A DNA stretch of 5,631 nucleotides. Source: JAQVIJ01 sp041287365. Lineage in GTDB: Bacteria > Desulfobacterota > Dissulfuribacteria > Dissulfuribacterales > DYLC01. The notes beneath the pieces are model-generated. The model was given only the letters and a program-made list of their open reading frames with translations, was not told the origin of the DNA and searched no databases. The position numbers and the translations under genes were made by a program. The stretch spans positions 1-5,631 of the forward strand of contig JBEULL010000031.1 in the NCBI GenBank assembly GCA_041287365.1. Direction: 5' to 3'. Shown here one piece after another: positions 3,998-5,631 of the stretch; the stretch's first letter is position 1; each line of letters opens with the position of its first letter.

Positions 3998-5026
3998 TCA
4001 TTTTACTGTATTAAAAGTATATTTATATACAAAATCCTTTGGCGAATAAAAATCTAAAGGCTTGCCACCTATTTCTGCATAAGGATAACCAAAGGTATTG
4101 AGCGATTCACCCGCTTGTTTTGGATTCAAAACGATATCTCTACCCTTAGCAATCACTACACGATATGCATCTGCTCCACCCCAAAAATACTCCACATATT
4201 CCTTGGTCTTTGGGCTATTCCACTCTAGTTTTTCAACTAACATAGCCTTTCTAACATCTGCAGGATCGACAGTAACCCATCCATAACCAGGCAGATAAAA
4301 TTCAGCCCAGCAGTGCTGATAAGTAGTAATATCCTCCTCTGTTTTTTTCCCCAATCTAATACCAAAAACCTCACGGGCAGGGATACCAGCCGCCTTGCAG
4401 AGCGCTATAAAGATAGATGATATATCCGTACACTTTCCACCAGGCCTCTTAAGTAATACACACACATCTCCTTTGCCACAGCCAACCGTATTGGGATCCC
4501 TAAAGGAATTTTGACACACCCAGTCATAGATGGCACGGGCCTTTGATAAAACAGTCGTCTTATCTTTAGTGATTTCATTCGCCAGTTTTTTCACCTCTCC
4601 ATCTATTGGTCCAAACTTATTTGGCTTTAGATATTCTTCAAACTCCTTTGGATTAAATGAAATCCCTTTATCGTCCGGTAAATTCCGTTGCTCTATTTCA
4701 TTCCGTTCTACAAAAAATGATAAAGTAAGCTTGCGAGAATGTGCATCCTTTGGCCATTCTGCATATAAAATTGGTGTACTATTGGCTTGGTCTGTATAAA
4801 CTGCCATTTGAGAATAATCACCAGAAACTTTGATATCTGTAACTAACTGATACTTATCTGAAATTGGATATGGCACCCATAACTTTGCCTCATGGCCCTT
4901 TTCTTGATTAGATAAATCCACTTCCAATGTGACATAACCCGCCTGCTTTGAAGCAGCAAAGACAAACACAGGTAATAATAGACTGCACAAAACTACAAGT
5001 AATTGATAAAGTCTATAAAATTTCAT
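3998..5026 (-). CDS. exported transglutaminase-like domain protein
   Basis: This 342-residue protein starts with a signal peptide (basic MKFYR, hydrophobic core LLVVLCSLLLPVFVF, cleavage likely after FAA or close by), so it should act outside the cytoplasm. Residues about 28-115 look like a beta-rich N-terminal domain. The transglutaminase-like core (about 145-260) has the Cys-His-Asp triad: Cys199 in RPGGKCTDISSIFIALCKAA, His238 in YQHCWAEFY, and Asp254 in GWVTVDPAD. Bacterial members act as cysteine proteases, peptidases or cross-linking enzymes; the substrate cannot be told here. Extra cysteines at 183 and 189, just before the active site, could form a disulfide. The ATG at 5026 has a strong ribosome binding site (AAGGAG, 5036-5041) that touches the stop codon of the rhodanese gene. 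The gap is 15 bases, so the two are co-transcribed. Its base composition is more AT-rich than the iron operon. Confidence 0.9.
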   Translation of the reverse strand: MKFYRLYQLLVVLCSLLLPVFVFAASKQAGYVTLEVDLSNQEKGHEAKLWVPYPISDKYQLVTDIKVSGDYSQMAVYTDQANSTPILYAEWPKDAHSRKLTLSFFVERNEIEQRNLPDDKGISFNPKEFEEYLKPNKFGPIDGEVKKLANEITKDKTTVLSKARAIYDWVCQNSFRDPNTVGCGKGDVCVLLKRPGGKCTDISSIFIALCKAAGIPAREVFGIRLGKKTEEDITTYQHCWAEFYLPGYGWVTVDPADVRKAMLVEKLEWNSPKTKEYVEYFWGGADAYRVVIAKGRDIVLNPKQAGESLNTFGYPYAEIGGKPLDFYSPKDFVYKYTFNTVK

Positions 5027-5041
5027 AAATTAACACTCCTT

Positions 5042-5631
5042 TTATTTTTTCTCTGAAAGACCTATAATATCCTTTGCATCACCTGCATAATAACAGACAT
5101 TATGAAATGCCTCTTTTGCCAATCCATCTGCCACTTGTTTGATTGCATTTATATTATCTCCAAATACGATAATACGTGTGTTTCTATCATCCACTGGCAA
5201 TCTTCCATCCTCCTTGGCCTTGAAAATTTCACCGACATCTTTACCATCCATCACTCCATCAAAGGGAATATTTTTGGCGATCTTCAATGAACCTTTTGAA
5301 AAATCTTCAGCCTTTCTACTGTCAATAAACCATGCTGTTTTGTCATTTTCATAGATATATTTAATGCCATCCAATTCACATTGAGTGATATTTCCAAGAC
5401 TCAGCCATACAGGAATTCCCAATTGATACCGAGATACATTGGTAAAGCCTTCTTTGGATAATTCCTTGGCTACTCGTTTACTTTTACCGCAATAAATCCC
5501 ATCGCAGTAGAGAACAATAGCCTTTGTTTTGTCATCGTTTACTATCCTTTTGATTTCTGACACATCGGAGGTATAGAGGGCCTTGCTGACCCCAGGCTTT
5601 GGTGCTACTACGACAGCCCCTGGAATATGGC
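5042..5631 (-). CDS. tandem rhodanese-domain protein (5' end outside the window)
   Basis: The reading frame is open to the window edge, and the visible part is 195 residues. It begins within HIPGAVVVAP, the (G)HIPGA motif of a rhodanese domain, so the GTG at 5563 is internal and not the true start. The first domain continues to IVLYCDGIYCGKSKRVAKEL and RYQLGIPVW. Cys42 is in the position of the catalytic persulfide cysteine, and Cys47 makes the YCxGxxC pattern seen in some rhodanese-like families. A second domain (about 88-190) has AWFIDSRKAEDF but IIVFGDNINA where the active-site cysteine should be, so it is probably non-catalytic. Two-domain sulfurtransferases normally keep the active site in the second domain, so this arrangement is reversed. 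The function is likely sulfur transfer or a redox/sulfide-sensing role with the exported transglutaminase homologue encoded next. Whether it has a signal peptide cannot be seen. Confidence 0.85.
   Translation of the reverse strand, partial: HIPGAVVVAPKPGVSKALYTSDVSEIKRIVNDDKTKAIVLYCDGIYCGKSKRVAKELSKEGFTNVSRYQLGIPVWLSLGNITQCELDGIKYIYENDKTAWFIDSRKAEDFSKGSLKIAKNIPFDGVMDGKDVGEIFKAKEDGRLPVDDRNTRIIVFGDNINAIKQVADGLAKEAFHNVCYYAGDAKDIIGLSEKK

Overview
The window looks like a chromosomal segment of an uncultured anaerobic Gram-negative bacterium, most likely of the Desulfobacterota (old Deltaproteobacteria) or Nitrospirota type. The main pointers are the DtxR-like regulator with an extra Cys cluster and a FeoA domain, the DUF2325 protein ending in an HSCGVC-type motif, and the stand-alone ModE N-terminal-type regulator. 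This placement is an inference from protein style, not a database result.

Left region (about 199-2787, all minus strand): an apparent iron-responsive operon, read from right to left. A good sigma70-type promoter (TTGACA, 17-base spacer, TATTTT) precedes a DtxR-family metal-dependent repressor fused in frame to a FeoA domain. After 25 bases comes a second feoA start that runs straight into the last part of feoB. About 43 residues of FeoA are joined to the C-terminal ~197 residues of FeoB, so the GTPase domain and first membrane half of the ferrous iron transporter are missing. Then, with gaps of 15 and 8 bases, follow a complete HD-GYP c-di-GMP phosphodiesterase-type protein and a small DUF2325 protein. 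If the fusion is real, this operon keeps its iron sensor and accessory genes but has lost its iron pump.

Middle region (2788-3330): no intact gene. It holds the C-terminal remnant of a GGDEF (diguanylate cyclase) domain, broken by a 14-bp tandem duplication. Next to it is a cluster of short direct and inverted repeats built on AAGAAAGGACAGG, including a perfect 20-bp inverted repeat around an AT-rich loop. A plus-strand promoter overlapping a possible Mo-box follows.

Right region: a ModE N-terminal-domain regulator (3331-3732, plus) ends in a strong intrinsic terminator (3752-3784). Bases 3785-3997 hold no gene I can support. On the minus strand, entering from the right edge, a tandem rhodanese-domain gene (cut by the window end) is followed after 15 bases by an exported transglutaminase-like cysteine protease/transglutaminase homologue. 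This pair is visibly more AT-rich than the iron operon.

I found no CRISPR array, tRNA, rRNA, integrase or complete insertion sequence. The most unusual items are the feoA-feoB deletion fusion, the possible internal start for a free FeoA inside the DtxR-FeoA gene, and the repeat cluster lying against the decayed GGDEF gene.
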